From: Rhabdophis nuchalis
Lineage: Eukaryota; Chordata; Lepidosauria; Squamata; Natricidae
Direction: 5' to 3'
Assembly (NCBI GenBank): GCA_039707465.1
Contig: CM077645.1
Location: forward strand, 164,387,503 to 164,451,502
DNA: 64,000 bases
The notes beneath the pieces were generated by a model that was given only the letters and a program-made list of their open reading frames with translations, did not search any database and was not told the DNA's origin. A program made the translations under genes and the position numbers. Shown here piece by piece: positions 20,734-32,221 of this stretch. Positions within the stretch are counted from its first letter, which is position 1. Each line of letters opens with the position of its first letter.

Positions 20734-21435
20734 GTGGAACCGGAAGTGACAAGATGGTTCCACCCCAGGCGCCTGATGGACCCTGAGAGGTTCCAGATGG
20801 ACCTTGGGCCAATACCTGAGACCCTGACCCACGACTCGACTGAGGACCTAGTGGCCGCTTGGAATAGTGCGGCCATGGGGGCCCTTAACCGGGTCGTGCC
20901 ATTGCAGCCTCTCACCTGGTGCCGAACCACCTTGGCTCCCTGGTTTTCTGAGGAGCTGAGGGTGATGAAGCGTCAGAAGAGATGTCTAGAGAGAAGTTGG
21001 AGGGCCACCCACTCTGAGTCTGACCGGACACTGGTAAGGTCTCATTTGAAGACCTACCTAGTGGCAATAGAAGTGGCGAAGCATAACTACTTCTCCGCTC
21101 TTATCGCGTCTGCAGATAACTGGCCTGCCGCCCTGTTTAGAGTGACCCGCCCGAAAAAAATACGAGATATAAGAAGGAAATATTCCTTCTTATCTAAAAA
21201 ATTACATAAAAAGGGGGTTTGGTTTAAGTGGTTGCTGCCTGAAGGAATGTTGGTGTTCTGGGAGGGAGGAAGAGTTAGAATGAAAACGGTAGATGAGGCC
21301 CAGGCCTTTCTTAAAAAGCACTTCTCAATCCTAGACGATGATGATACGGGAACGGGAGGGGCTACAGCTCTGCCTACTGGGGGGGGTGTGGAAGAAGAAG
21401 AAACAATAGCAAAGAGACTCAGATCACAAAAATGA
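20734..21435 (+). pseudogene. chimeric open frame: L2 linker fused to L1 ORF1 C-terminus
   Basis: A 233-codon open frame runs without a stop from L2 copy D (residues 1 to ~139, 'TTLAPWFSEELRVMKRQKRC' region) across the insertion junction at 21151 into the L1 ORF1 C-terminal domain. The frame match is probably chance (one in three). No promoter or ATG context supports expression. It is listed because a fused RNA-binding domain would be a real product if transcribed. Confidence 0.6.
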
Positions 21436-21808
21436 TTTTTTTGGTGCTTTTTTTCTTATATACAGTAATCCATGTTAAGGATGTTTATGGAAACAAAGTA
21501 ATTGAATGTATGAATTTTTAGATTATGAAATTTGAGATTTGAAATGTATGTACCCTTTCCAATCTCTTTTTTTATTATTTAATTGAATTGATATTGTGAG
21601 AGACCTCGGAGACGGTCATCAGCACTGATATGGAAGCTCTAAAATATTGTTAAGAAACACCCTATTTACCCTTTTCCTACTATAAAATTGTAAAATCAAT
21701 AAAATTATTTTATTTAAAAAAAAAAAAGAAGTGGCGAAGCGTAACTTCTTCTCCGCTCTTATCGCGTCTGCAGATAACCGGCCTGCCGCCCTGTTTAGAG
21801 TGACCCGC
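21069..21808. repeat. 82-bp direct duplication flanking the L1 copy
   Basis: 21069-21150 and 21727-21808 are the same piece of L2 coding sequence, differing at 3 of 82 positions. They bracket the inserted L1 sequence. L1 target duplications are normally about 7-20 bp, so this is unusually long. Confidence 0.92.
21151..21726 (+). mobile_element. L1 retroposon containing only ORF1 C-terminus and 3' UTR
   Basis: The 576-bp insert encodes the end of an L1 ORF1 protein ('RRKYSFLSKKLHKKGVWFKW', then 'LLPEGMLVFWEGGRVR'). This is the C-terminal RNA-binding domain with its conserved W..P.G..., stopping at TGA 21433-21435. A ~290-bp AT-rich 3' region follows, with AATAAA near 21,700 and a 12-A tail. 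No ORF2 lies between ORF1 and the 3' end. It resembles the half-L1 (ORF1-only) elements known from mammals; an internal deletion or splice of an L1 RNA is the alternative. It was mobilised by L1 enzymes in trans. Confidence 0.82.
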
Positions 21809-23671
21809 TCCCTTCTTTATCAGAGGGTGCAGGATGCCCCCTTGCAGGGTCGTGCAGAGGAATTTGGGTGTTATCTGCATGATAAAATCGATCAGATCCG
21901 GGACGGGTTGGTCTCCGACTGGTCTAGTTCAGAAGGGTTGACCGAGGCAGGTCTTGAGTGTTATATGGGAAGAGTTCGATCCTGTGACTCTTCAGGACAT
22001 GGACAGGATGCTGGGGCAGCTGAACGCCACCACATGTTTACTGGACCTGTGTCCCTCCTGGTTGATACTGGCCTCCTGGGAAGCGACGCGAGGCTGGCTC
22101 CAGGGAATTGTCTATGCTTCTTTGAGTGAGGGGTTTCTGCCGGCTGCCTTGACAGAGGCGGTGGTGAGGCCCCTCCTCAAGAAGCCCTCCCTGGACCCAG
22201 CTGTGTTGGCCAACTACCATCCTGTCTCCAACCTTCGATTTCTTGCGAAGGTTGTTGAGAGTGTGGTGGCGTGGCAGCTCCCTCAGCACCTGGAGGAAAC
22301 TGTCTATCTGGACTCGCGCCAGTCCGACTTCCGGCCTGGGCACAGCACAGAGACGGCTTTGGTCGCATTGGTGGATGATCTCTGGAGGGCTCGGGATAGG
22401 GGATGTTCTTCTATCCTGGTCCTGTTAGATCTCTCAGTGGCTTTCGATACCATCGACCATGGTATCATGTTGCGCCGGCTGGAGGGGCTGGGGGTGGGGG
22501 GCACTGTCTTATGGTGGTTCTCCTCCTACCACTCCGACCGGTCGCAATTTGTGTTGGCAGGAGGGCAGAGGTCAACATCGAGGTGCCTCACTTGTGGGGG
22601 TGCCACAGGGGTCGGTCCTCTCGCTTCTCCTGTTCAACATCTATATGAAGCCGTTGGGTGAGATCATCTGTAGTTTCGTGGTAGAGTTCCATCAGTATAC
22701 TGATGATACTCAGCTGTACATCTCTACCCCGGGCCACCCCAACGATGCCGTGGAAGTGATGTCCCGTGTCTGGAGGCCGTGCGAGTCTGGATGGGGAGAA
22801 ACAGGCTCCAGCTCAACCCGTCCAAGACCGAGTTGCTGTGGCTTCCGGCGTCACGATATAGCCAGCTGGTGCCATCGCTGGCTATTGGGGGCAAGTCATT
22901 GGCCCCTACAGAGAGGGCTCACAACTTGGATGTCCTCCTGGATTCTCGGCTGTCTCTAGAAAATCATATGACAGCCGTGGCCAGGGGGGCTTTTTATCAG
23001 GTTCGCCTGATACGCCAGTTGCGCCCCTTTCTGGATCGTGATGGTCACCCAAGCCCTCATCATTTCCCATTTGGACTACTGCAACGCTCTCTACATGGGG
23101 CATCCGGAGACTCCAGTTAGTTCAGAATGCAGCTGGAATTCTGGGAGCGTCTAGATGCTCCCACGTGACACCTCTCCTGCGTGAGCTGCACTGGCTGCCT
23201 GTGGCTTTCCGGGTGCGCTTCAAGGTATTAGTAACCACCTTCAAAGCGCTCCATGGCAAGGGACCTGGTTATCTGCAAGACCGCCTCCTGCTACCAAATA
23301 CCTTCCACCGACCAGCCCGCTCCCACAGAGAGGCCTCCTCAGGGTGCCGTCGGCCAGGCAATGCCGGCTGGCGACCCCTAGGGGGAGAGCCTTCTCTGTG
23401 GCAGCTCCTGCCCTCTGGAATGAGCTGCCCTCTCACCTACGGACAATCACGGACCTGCGCCAGTTCCGTCGGGCCTTGAAGACCCATTTGTTTTGTGTGG
23501 CCGGCCTGGCATAGTTTTTTAAATTGTTTTAGTAAGGGTTTTTAACAGGATTTTAGTCAGGCTAGCTATTTAATAGATTTTTAACTGTATTTTATGTTTT
23601 ATATCATTGGCTTTTATTAGTGCCTGTACACCACCCTGAGTCCCGGAAGGGAGAAGGGCGGTATAATTTTT

Positions 23672-23794
<123 letters not shown>

Positions 23795-23849
23795 ACTTGT
23801 ATGTATTTATATGTATTATCTTATACATGGTTAACAAAACAAATAATAA

Positions 23850-24587
23850 GCGGGAAGTGGTGAGAGAGGCGTGGAGGAAAGATGGCGGAGGAGGCGGAGA
23901 TGCTGGCTTGTTGGAGTGAGGAAGGTGGAGAGAGAGAGTGCGGAGGGGAGAGGTTGCCGCTGGAGGCCAAGTCGACGGTGGTGGGAGCGCCGGGAGGCGA
24001 GAGACGAAGGCGGCGACAGAGGAGCTGGTTGGAGAAAGGTGGAAGGTGGTGGCTGTGAGAGAGCCATGCGGTGGTTGAGAGTGGAGAGGCGGCTGCTGGA
24101 GGCCAGGCTGATGGCGGTGGGAGCGCCGAGAGGCCACTGGCGAAGGCGGTGACGCGGGGATTGCGGCGGTGGGAGCGCCGAGGTGGACGTGGACGGCCAC
24201 TGACCAGTCGTAATTTCATTTTCCCCCATGGTCACCCTCCCAAGTTTGGGAGAATTACGCCACCAAGGCCTTCATAGGCCCGGAAGAACTGACTGTCCTA
24301 AAGAACATGTGACAGCAACCAATTATGGTCGCCCCAATGGTCATCATTGCGAACTAATTTAACCTAATTCAACTGAATCTATTTACCAACTGATTTATCT
24401 TGGTTTACCCATCTTGCACTTTATTTCACCTGATTTCATGTTACCAACTAATGAATTGACTTGAGTGAATCGTTTTAATCAACTGCCAACGACTTTTAAC
24501 ATCTGTATTTTTTAACATCTGTATTTATCCCAAAACCCACCCGAGTTTTATATATATAATTATTGAATTTTAACTATCTATTTAATA
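23850..24587 (+). promoter_or_regulatory. L2 copy E 5' UTR, probable internal promoter
   Basis: 23,860-24,200 is GC- and CpG-rich (many 'gaggcggag', 'gggagcgcc' and 'ggcggtggg' repeats, and 'aagatggcgg' at ~23,880, a YY1-like core). It is followed by an AT-rich stretch up to the ORF. LINE leaders carry internal promoters; placing one here is inference from composition and position. Confidence 0.5.
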
Positions 24588-27500
24588 ATGTATTCCAGAG
24601 CAAGCCTGCTATCGCTGCGAGAGTCCCCGCTCTCGCAGGTATGGCCCCTTGATTTATCTAGGGCCCATCTCGATGATGGTATTGTAAATCCGAAGAGATG
24701 GGCGAAGGGCGGCCTTAGGGGATTTTTAGTTTTTAATTTATTTAAATTATCTTTTTTAGGGGGTTCAAGGGAGGGGGGTAGATATAGACAGATGGAGATT
24801 GAAACAGTGATCAGTAGTAAGGGCCAGGATAGCAGTCGACGGCGGGAAGCGGAAGGCGAAAGGAAGGGGGATACCCGAGTCGTTCCTCAGGAGGGCATAC
24901 GAATTCAGAGGGTCGTGGGGAGGGGCAGGACCGAGGGGAGACAATTTTCATCCTCCCGGTTGGTGGCACGCAGCCGTTGGTTACAAACGGTCGGGTGCCA
25001 CAACCCCCGCAGGCTAGGTGGCCAGGGAATACAGAGCCAGGGTCTGCGGCTGATGTTTTGCAACGCCAGGTCCGTTGTCAACAAAGCCCCCCTCATTAGT
25101 GACCTTGTGTCAGAGGGGGAGCCGGACCTGGTAGGAATTGCGGAGACCTGGTTGGGCCACGAGGGAGGTCATCCCCTCGTTGAAATGTGCCCACCAGGCT
25201 ACCGCGCATTTCATCAGCCGCAGGCCCTAGGCAGGGGTGGTGGGGTAGCGGTCATTATTAAGGAAGGCCTGGAGCCGAGAGAGACCATTGTGCCTCAGAC
25301 TTCCGGCTGTGAGTCCCTCTGCATGAAGTGGGGCCTAGGGAGGCAGTTGGGCTTGCTGGTTGTATACCTGGCTCCCCGCTATGTAGCAGCAGCCCTGCCC
25401 GAGCTCCTGGAGGTGATCGCTACGGTGGCAGTGGAGACCCCCAGACTTATAGTCATGGGGGACTTTAATCTGCCATCGTTGGGCGAATCATCCGTGGTAG
25501 CTCGGGAGTTCATGGCTTCCATGACGGCCATGGACCTGACCCAACTAATTCAAGGACCCACCCATGAGGGTGGACATACGCCGGACCTCATCTTCGTCTC
25601 GGGCCAATGGAAGAGTGATCTGGGTACAGGGGACATAGTCATCACACCCTTGTCATGGTCAGACCACTCACTTCTCTGACTCGACTTTCCGACCGCTGCT
25701 CCCCTCCGCGGGGAGGCGGAACCAGAGTCACCAATCTGGTACCGCCCCAGGCGCTTGATGGACCCGGATGGGTTCCAGACAGCGCTTGGGCCATTTCCTG
25801 TATCCCTGACCCGCGCCCCGATGGAGGACCTCACGGCCGCATGGAATAGTGCGGCCGTGGGAGCCTTAGATCGGGTCGCGCCCTTGCGGCCTCTCTCGCA
25901 GCGGCGAACCACCCTGGCTCCTTGGTTTACTGAGGGGCTGCGGGTGATGAAACGCCGCAAGAGATGCCTAGAGAGAAGATGGAGGGCTAGCCGCTCTGAA
26001 TCTGACCGGACACAGGTAAGAGCCCATTTATGGACTTACATTGTGGCGCTGAGGGTGGCCAAACGTCATCATTGTGCCACCCTCATAGCATCCGCAGAAA
26101 ACCGCCCTGCCGCCCTGTTTAGGGTGACCCGTTCCCTCCTTCAACAGAGGGAGCGGAAAGCCCCGCTACAGGGTAGAGCAGAGGAATTTGTGATTTTTCT
26201 GCAGGAGAAAACCGCCCAGATACAGAGTGAGCTAGCCCCCATTCATGGCCCAGTGGGATGCCACGAGAGAGATCTTGTTTGGGAGGAGTTTGACCCCGTT
26301 ACTTCCGAGGATATGGACAGGCTACGTGGGCGACTGCGAGCCACCACATGTTCATTGGACCCGTGCCCCTCCTGGCTTGTACTGGCATCCTGGGAAGTGA
26401 CACGAGGCTGGCTCCAAGAGGTTATCAACGCATCCTTGAGTGAGGGTTCCTTGCCTGCCTCCCTAAAAGAGGCTATGGTGAGGCCCCTCCTCAAGAAGCC
26501 CTCTTTGGACCCAGCTCTTTTGAACAACTACCGTCCAGTCTCCAACCTTCCCTTCTTGGCGAAGGTTGTTGAGAGTGTGGTGGCACAACAGTTTCCCCGT
26601 CACCTGGAGGAAGTTGACTATCTAGATCCGCGCCAGTCCGGCTTTCGGCCCGGGCATAGCACCGAGACGGCATTGGTCGCGTTGGTAGATGATCTCTGGA
26701 GGGCCAGAGATGGGGGATGTTCCTCCATCCTGGTCCTATTAGACCTCTCGGCGGCTTTCGATACCATCGACCATGGTATCCTATTGCATCGGCTGGGGGG
26801 GTTGGGGGTGGGAGGCACCGTTTTACGGTGGTTCTCCTCCTACCTCTCTGGCCGATCGCAATTTGTGCGGGCAGGAGAGCAGAGGTCGACCCCGAGACCC
26901 CTCACATGCGGGGTGCCTCAGGGGTCGGTCCTCTCGCCTCTCCTGTTTAATGCATACATGAAGCCGCTGGGTGAGATCATCCGTGGTTTTGGGGTAGAGT
27001 ACCACCTGTACGCTGATGACACCCAGCTGTACATATCTACCCCAAACCACCCCAACGATGCCGTAGCAGTGATGTGCCAGTGCCTGGAAGCCGTGCGGAT
27101 CTGGATGGGAAGTAACGGACTTAGGCTCAACCCGACCAAGACCGAGTGGCTGTGGTTTCCAGCTGCCCGATTCAACCAGCTTTCTCCAACGCTGGCCATA
27201 GGGGGCGAACATCTTGCCCCTGTGGATGGGGCGCGCAATTTGGGTGTCCTCCTGGATACCCGGCTGTCTATGGAAGAGCAAGTGACAGCCGTGGCCAGGA
27301 GGGCGTTCTACCAGGTTCGCCTGGTTCGCCAATTGCGCCCCCTATTGGATCGGGACGCCCTTCGCACAGTCACTCATGCCCTCGTGACATCCCGACTGGA
27401 CTATTGTAACTCTCTCTACATGGGGCTCCCCTTGAGGTGCACCCGGAGGCTTCAGTTAGTTCAGAATGCAGCCGCGCGAGCAATTATGGGGACCACCAGG

Positions 27501-27857
27501 TTTACCCACGTTACACCGCTCTTGCGCGAGCTGCACTGGCTACCTGTCGTCTTCCGGGTGCGCTTCAAGGTGTTAGTTATCATCTTCAAAGCGCTCCATG
27601 GCTCGGGACCTAGCTATCTGCGAGATCGGATCCTGCCCCACACATCCTCACGACCGATTCGCTCCCACAGAGAGGGGCTTCTCCGGGTGCCGTCCACTAG
27701 ACTTTGTCAGCGGGCGACGCCCAGGGGAAGGGCGCTCTCTGTGGCGGGCCCGGCCCTCTGGAACGACCTTCCCCCTGATATTAGAACGACCACCGACCTC
27801 CGCTCCTTCCGTGTAAAATTGAAGACCTATCTCTTTCGACTGGCCGGCCTTGAATAG
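24588..27857 (+). pseudogene. L2 ORF2 (AP endonuclease and reverse transcriptase), one stop codon
   Basis: From ATG 24588 to TAG 27855-27857 the frame is open except for TGA at 25677-25679, where the next residues show Arg (CGA) is expected. The N-terminal ~150 residues are basic and unassigned. The endonuclease spans about 152-365: 'CNARSVVNK', 'GIAETWL' (metal-binding Glu), 'VMGDFNLPS' and 'WSDHSLL' (catalytic His), with the stop four codons after that His. RT, about 590-850: 'PLLKKPSLDPALLNNYRPVS', 'GFRPGHSTETAL', 'LLDLSAAFDTIDH', '[13 protein letters not shown]', and 'YADDTQLY' with YADD at 27009-27020. The C-terminal domain has 'LDYCNSLYMGLPLRCTRRL' and 'LHWLPVVFRVRFKVL'. The protein would nick target DNA and prime cDNA there. 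There is no RNase H, as expected for L2. One point mutation separates it from an intact ORF. Confidence 0.93.
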
Positions 27858-27974
27858 TTCTCTCTGTCTATTGATTCCAAATATTTTAATGGGTTCTTAA
27901 TCTTATATTTTTAGCACGGGTAATACTGTTTAATTCTATTTTAAAGTATGTATTTTGTATTTATTGTATATTGT

Positions 27975-28040
27975 TTTTAGCTCTGCCTGTGCACCGCCCC
28001 GGGTCCCTGTGGGGAGAGGGTGCGGTTAATAAATTTCAAT
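27975..28040 (+). other. conserved L2 3'-terminal stem
   Basis: 'caccgccccgggtccctg' pairs with 'tggggagagggtgcgg' to form a GC stem just before the tail. The same stem, with compensating changes, is present at about 185-230, 4850-4885, 7037-7075, 23630-23663, 44922-44950 and 54375-54415, and inverted at 2062-2105 and 4384-4420. In this LINE group the 3' stem is the likely recognition site for the RT; that role is inferred. Confidence 0.75.
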
Positions 28041-28202
28041 TTCAAATTTCAATAAAATAAATAAATACCTGCTCCTATTTCTTTGCCAGTTGAAAGTATA
28101 ATAATTTATGAGGACTTTTATTAGGTTTTCATCTACTTAATTTCTGTAGAGGACGTTGTTGTTAAAGTCATGGAGCAAGGCCAAAACAAAACAGACTTAG
28201 GA

Positions 28203-28245
28203 AAGGAAGGCAGGCAGGCAGGCAGGAAGGAAGGAAGGAAGGCTC
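28203..28245. repeat. (AGGC)n/(AAGG)n microsatellite
   Basis: Four AGGC-type units followed by AAGG units. Confidence 0.9.
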
Positions 28246-30622
28246 GCAAGAGAATAAATGCATTTCCTAAAAACTACTGGAAACAAGTACAAAACATTTG
28301 TAGCTTGATAAACAGGTCTCCTTTGCCACCTAGTGTCCTCTAGTTGCTACATACTCTATTTAGAAATGAATATTGTGTTCATCTTCCACCTTTGAAAGGC
28401 CAAGAATTAAAGATCATTAACAGCTTGTTAAAGTATATTAGTACAAATACAAGTTTTATTTGAATCTATTTAATGTTTGAAGAGATAAGTAAACAGAGAA
28501 ATAGGACCATACTAAGAATAGCAGATGGCTTGCTTCATTCCTTAACCGAGACCAATACTTTTATGATCATTAAATACAGGGAGATCACAATGGTCTACTT
28601 TTGATAAGGAATCTTGGGAACAGAGGGATTCTTCTCATTATGAACCTATCCTGACTTTTTCATTTATAAACAAAGTCCTACTGAAGGAGCCATCGCTGTT
28701 AGAAGTCATCTTGCTAGACATGAAAAAACCCAGAACGAAGATATTCTTTTGTTTTTACTTGCTCCCAAACTACAAGCAAAGTCCCAAGGATCATCTTTTG
28801 ACTTGCCATTTACATGATTTTTAGCCAGCTATTGTTTTAATGGTTTATCAGCTGGTTTTATATCAACTTTTGTTTAACAAAGGAACCTCTGTTTGATTGC
28901 ATGCAGAATATTCCCAGTTAGCACTTACTATGCTAAGTTTCTTTCGGTAACTGCCCTTCAGAATAACTGCTACAGGTAAGCAGAGGTAGCCAAAGGGATG
29001 TATAAATTAGCCATACCACAGGGCACATGTTGAAAAGGTCAAACAATAATGGCAAGGAAATTGTTTTATAATCCAATTCTCACATCTCCAGTCAGCATTG
29101 TAGAATATACAAAGAAGTGCATATTATAAGTGGGTGAAATAGCCTTGGGTATATTGATCTGAACGTGCAGAGCTTAATGTTCCATTAAATGGAGATTCTT
29201 CCTTCTATAGTCCATACAAAGGGCTTTTGCAGGCCCTACCTTAATTCAGAAGTCTTGGGTTGTTGTTTTTTACTATAAGTAGTATTTCAGTTCAGGTCCT
29301 TTATTATTGTTGTTAATGAACGCCTGCTAACCACAACCATTTTTTAAAAAAAACACATATTTTATACGCCACAAGCTATGCTTTTTATCACTGCTTGTTA
29401 ATGGTGTCATAATTTAAGAACAATATAATGCAATAATGTCTAATTTAATTTGTTACACTACATCTACTTTCTTGCCTCTCACATTTTAGTGTTTAATTGT
29501 CTGCATGGGCGCATCCAGAAAGCATCTAGAGCTATTTAACTGCCATACAACATACTTCTAAAGATTGCATCTCTACATTAATTCCACTTCAGTAATGATT
29601 GAAAAATGAAATTTGAGGTGGAAAGAGGGTTTAAAAATATATATTAATGGCATCAGTCCTGCCTCGTAATATTAGCAAGGTTTTATATTCCTCTTTCAAT
29701 TTTAGATCATTTGATCATAAATCCATATTTAAAATACAATGAACTTTCAGCCTGACCAGAAAATAGGATGGATTGTCTATGAAATTGGATACAAGGCAAA
29801 ACAACAGTATATGTTTTGTAACCTTGGGAAATGAGAATGAAAGAAAATGAAACTGATTAGTGTATTGTCTTTGGGTAGCATGGATAGCTAGTTTTATTTC
29901 TTATATTATCTTCAGAAGGAATGTAGGTCATTTTGATAGGGTACATTACCAAGATTTAAGACCCATTCTCAGCTCAAATTGCTACTAAAGCAATACAATG
30001 TTTACTTTATTTCAGTACCTATGAACCAAAATTGCCTATCTTTTGAGTCAAAAATATAATAACCGTAGAGCTGGCTTCCAACTGCTGAGAAGATACAACC
30101 AGCTTGCAGATTATCTGAGCTTTATTTATTTTATTTAATGGCTTATTATTATTCATTTATTTATTACTTTTATATGCTGGCCATCTCAGTTGGTTGAAGA
30201 GACTCTAGGCAGTGTAGAAATTTAGTGTAAATTTTTATCCTGGGCCGCATAACTAAAAGTTCTACACTTTAGTTGCGCTACTATTGGAGGTGGCAAAATG
30301 TATGAGACGATAATAGTTTGTTCATCACTTCTATAGAAGGAGAACTGAACCATAACAATTTAACAACTACAAAGACTTTATTCTTCCACAAGCCATTACA
30401 GTCATCTTGAACTAGGATAAAGGGGTAGGCTTTTTTTTTTTTTTTTTTGCAAAGGGAATCTCTATGAATTATTGAAATGTTTCAGAAAAGGCTATTGGCT
30501 GATTTTAATTCCAAACTGTAGACTCTTTCTTTTCTTTTCACATGATCTTAATTTTCTATGAATCTCTTTTGTCTCACACTGGCCAATCCTCCCCACCTTA
30601 ACAGACATCGATATCACTAGTT
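28246..30622. other. unique AT-rich sequence with one old retroposon tail
   Basis: 30,120-30,235 (ttatttat runs, then 'gactctaggcagtgtag') looks like an old minus-strand LINE or SINE 3' end. A T17 run lies near 30,430. Nothing else is recognised and no exon is visible. Confidence 0.4.
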
Positions 30623-30900
30623 GTTCTGATCTAGCTTTAGCAGAAGTAAGAAACAGACTCCTTGTCATGAAAAAACCTTCTTTATTTATCTCTTGTGAAT
30701 TAATGGCATTCACGCACCAAAAAGTCCTGGCAAAGAGTCCTACAAGGAGTTAATGGAAGCAACAGACCATATGAGTTCCTTGCGATAAATGCAAGGCCGT
30801 GAGCTCCTACCCGAAAGGCTGCAAATTAAGTTCTGGCAAGCAGTCTTTGATGCACAAAACACAATGAGCAAAATCTCCAGAAATACAAATTGTTGTGTCC
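30623..30900 (-). mobile_element. LTR-like fragment related to the 41-kb and 63-kb LTRs
   Basis: The minus strand ends in 'gatcagaaca' and contains 'aaataaagaaggtttttt' followed by 'gacaaggagtctgttt'. These blocks line up in order with the polyadenylation region and 3' end of the LTRs at 41117-41683 and 63416-63982. Similarity fades upstream, and no TG end or target duplication was found. It may be a distant, truncated member. Confidence 0.42.
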
Positions 30901-30960
30901 TACGACAACCACCCCCTTTCTCTTAGCAAAGATTGAGGATTATGTTTTTCTTGATCAGGG

Positions 30961-31228
30961 GTGTGTGTGTGTGTGTGTGTGTGTTGCTTGTGCTTTCAAG
31001 ACAGTCTTGATTCCTGGCAACTGCCTGGACAAGTCTCTGCAGTTTTCTTGGCCAAGCTTTACTTTTTTTACCAGAAATGGTTTACCATTGCCTGCTTCTT
31101 GAAGCTGAGAGAGAAAGGCTCATGATCTCTTAGCTAGCTTTGTGCCTAAAGCAGGTGTAAAACTCATGCCCTTCCTGTTTCTAGCATGGTACTTTAACTA
31201 CTACACCAAACAGTCTCTCATACGCCTT
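30961..31228 (-). mobile_element. tRNA-derived SINE, minus strand, with (GT)12 end
   Basis: The minus strand starts with an A-box-like 'tggtgtagtagttaaagt', then a head shared with the SINEs at 36.2 and 63.2 kb, then 'cagcttcaagaagcaggcaa' and 'agaaaactgcagagacttgt'. It ends at the (GT)12 run (30961-30984). The B box is degenerate, so this is an old copy. Confidence 0.6.
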
Positions 31229-32084
31229 GCCTAGCAAAGTTAAAATACTTGCATTCTCTTTTTCATTTTCTAACTTCCTTTGAGAGCCTTTACAATTTTC
31301 CCTTTACTCTTCTGCCTTTCTCCACTGAGCTTTGCTGTTCCCAGGCCTACTGTATAGACATGAAATCTCTGAAACAATTCCATTACAACTTACAAAACCT
31401 TTCTGCAGATATTGCCATTGGTAGCCTTTCCTGCTGGGAAAAGCATGCCTGTGTCTTTTTTTATTTGCAAAATCACTCAAATGTTTCGTGTATGTATAGT
31501 AGGTAGGTCCTGATAGCTCTCTGTAGAGATTGTCTTTCTACAGTGGGATCACTCTTAGGAGCAAATGCTCTGAAGGGGTTTCTTGCATCTCCTCTTTCAC
31601 AGAAAGGGTAAAAAGAAAAAGAAAGAAAAACTCCTGGTAATTAATAAAAGAAGCTGGTTGACTCTCTGAAACATGTCTGGCCAGAGAAGCAATCTGCATT
31701 TCTTTTTATGCTAAAAGTTTTTTTTCCTTCTGGATATTAGATTTGTGGACACTTTGTACAAGTTACTTGTTTAGATTATATGAAAACTTTCTCAAGAGTC
31801 TCTTAGGCATTTGTCTCAGTTGTTTGCTTTTGTGTTATGTTCCTCGGTTCATTCTTGCTCTTGCTCCTTTCAAGTATCTCAAGAGGCTGACCAAGTTTGA
31901 ATACAGTCAGTCAGACAGTTGTGACAGAAGTTTCTTTTCAGTTAGGAAAGCGTCAGTCTCCCTGCAGGCATTTTCTACTTGTTATGAAATAGGTACGGTA
32001 AGTTTTATTTAAGTACTTTCACACACCCAGCTCCTTTTCTCTCACATTCTCAGTCCCGAATGCCATCACAGACAGTGATTAACA
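31229..32084. other. no recognisable feature
   Basis: T-rich unique sequence. The ORFs at 31249-31506 and 31743-32012 show no motif. Confidence 0.4.
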
Positions 32085-32092
32085 CCCTACAT

Positions 32093-32213
32093 CAGGCGTC
32101 TCCAACCTTTGCAACTTTAAGTCTGAAGGACTTCAGCTCCCAGCAAAGCTGGCTGGAGAAATCTGGGAGCTGAAGTCCTTCAGACTTAAAGTTGCAAAGG
32201 TTGGAGACCCCTG
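32093..32213. mobile_element. hAT-type hairpin MITE
   Basis: Two complementary arms meet near 32,150. The ends are CAGGCGTCTCC and the complement of 'ggagacccctg'. Flanking 8-bp duplications 'ccctacat'/'ccctgcat' match at 7 of 8 positions. It is the same family as 13991 and 50623; about 14 bp of the centre (cagaattctcc region) is missing from one arm. Confidence 0.9.
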
Positions 32214-32221
32214 CCCTGCAT

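Larger units (their letters stand above)
19605..23515 (+). pseudogene. L2 ORF2 (endonuclease-RT), copy D, multiply broken
   Basis: Endonuclease pieces are 'LRLMLCNASSVVNKAPL', 'SPGSGWGLAVIIKEALDP' and 'MGDFNLPSIGKSSE', spread over three frames, so at least two frameshifts lie between 19,950 and 20,290. RT pieces are 'PLLKKPSLDPAVLANYHPVS', 'DFRPGHSTETALVALVDDLW' and '[15 protein letters not shown]', with 'YTDDTQLY' in place of the usual YADD (22,695-22,720). Further frame changes occur near 21,955, 22,560, 22,770 and 23,100. The C-terminus at 23165-23479 keeps 'LRELHWLPVAFRVRFKVLVT'. No function is expected. Confidence 0.85.
23850..28070 (+). mobile_element. L2-clade LINE copy E, full length or nearly so
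   Basis: The element begins in a GC-rich leader some 55 bp after the (AAT)n tail of copy D and ends at about 28,070 in an (AATTTC)/(AAAT) tail. It has the order leader, single long ORF (endonuclease then RT), 3' UTR, terminal stem (27990-28030). At about 4.2 kb with a 1,089-codon ORF, it has the size of a complete L2. Exact target duplications are not visible because both flanks are AT-rich. Confidence 0.88.

Noticed and set aside
23831..24277. Overlapping Pro/Ser/His- and Arg/Gly-rich frames on both strands
   Set aside because: They arise from the GC-rich 5' UTR of L2 copy E; no domain, and both strands are equally open.
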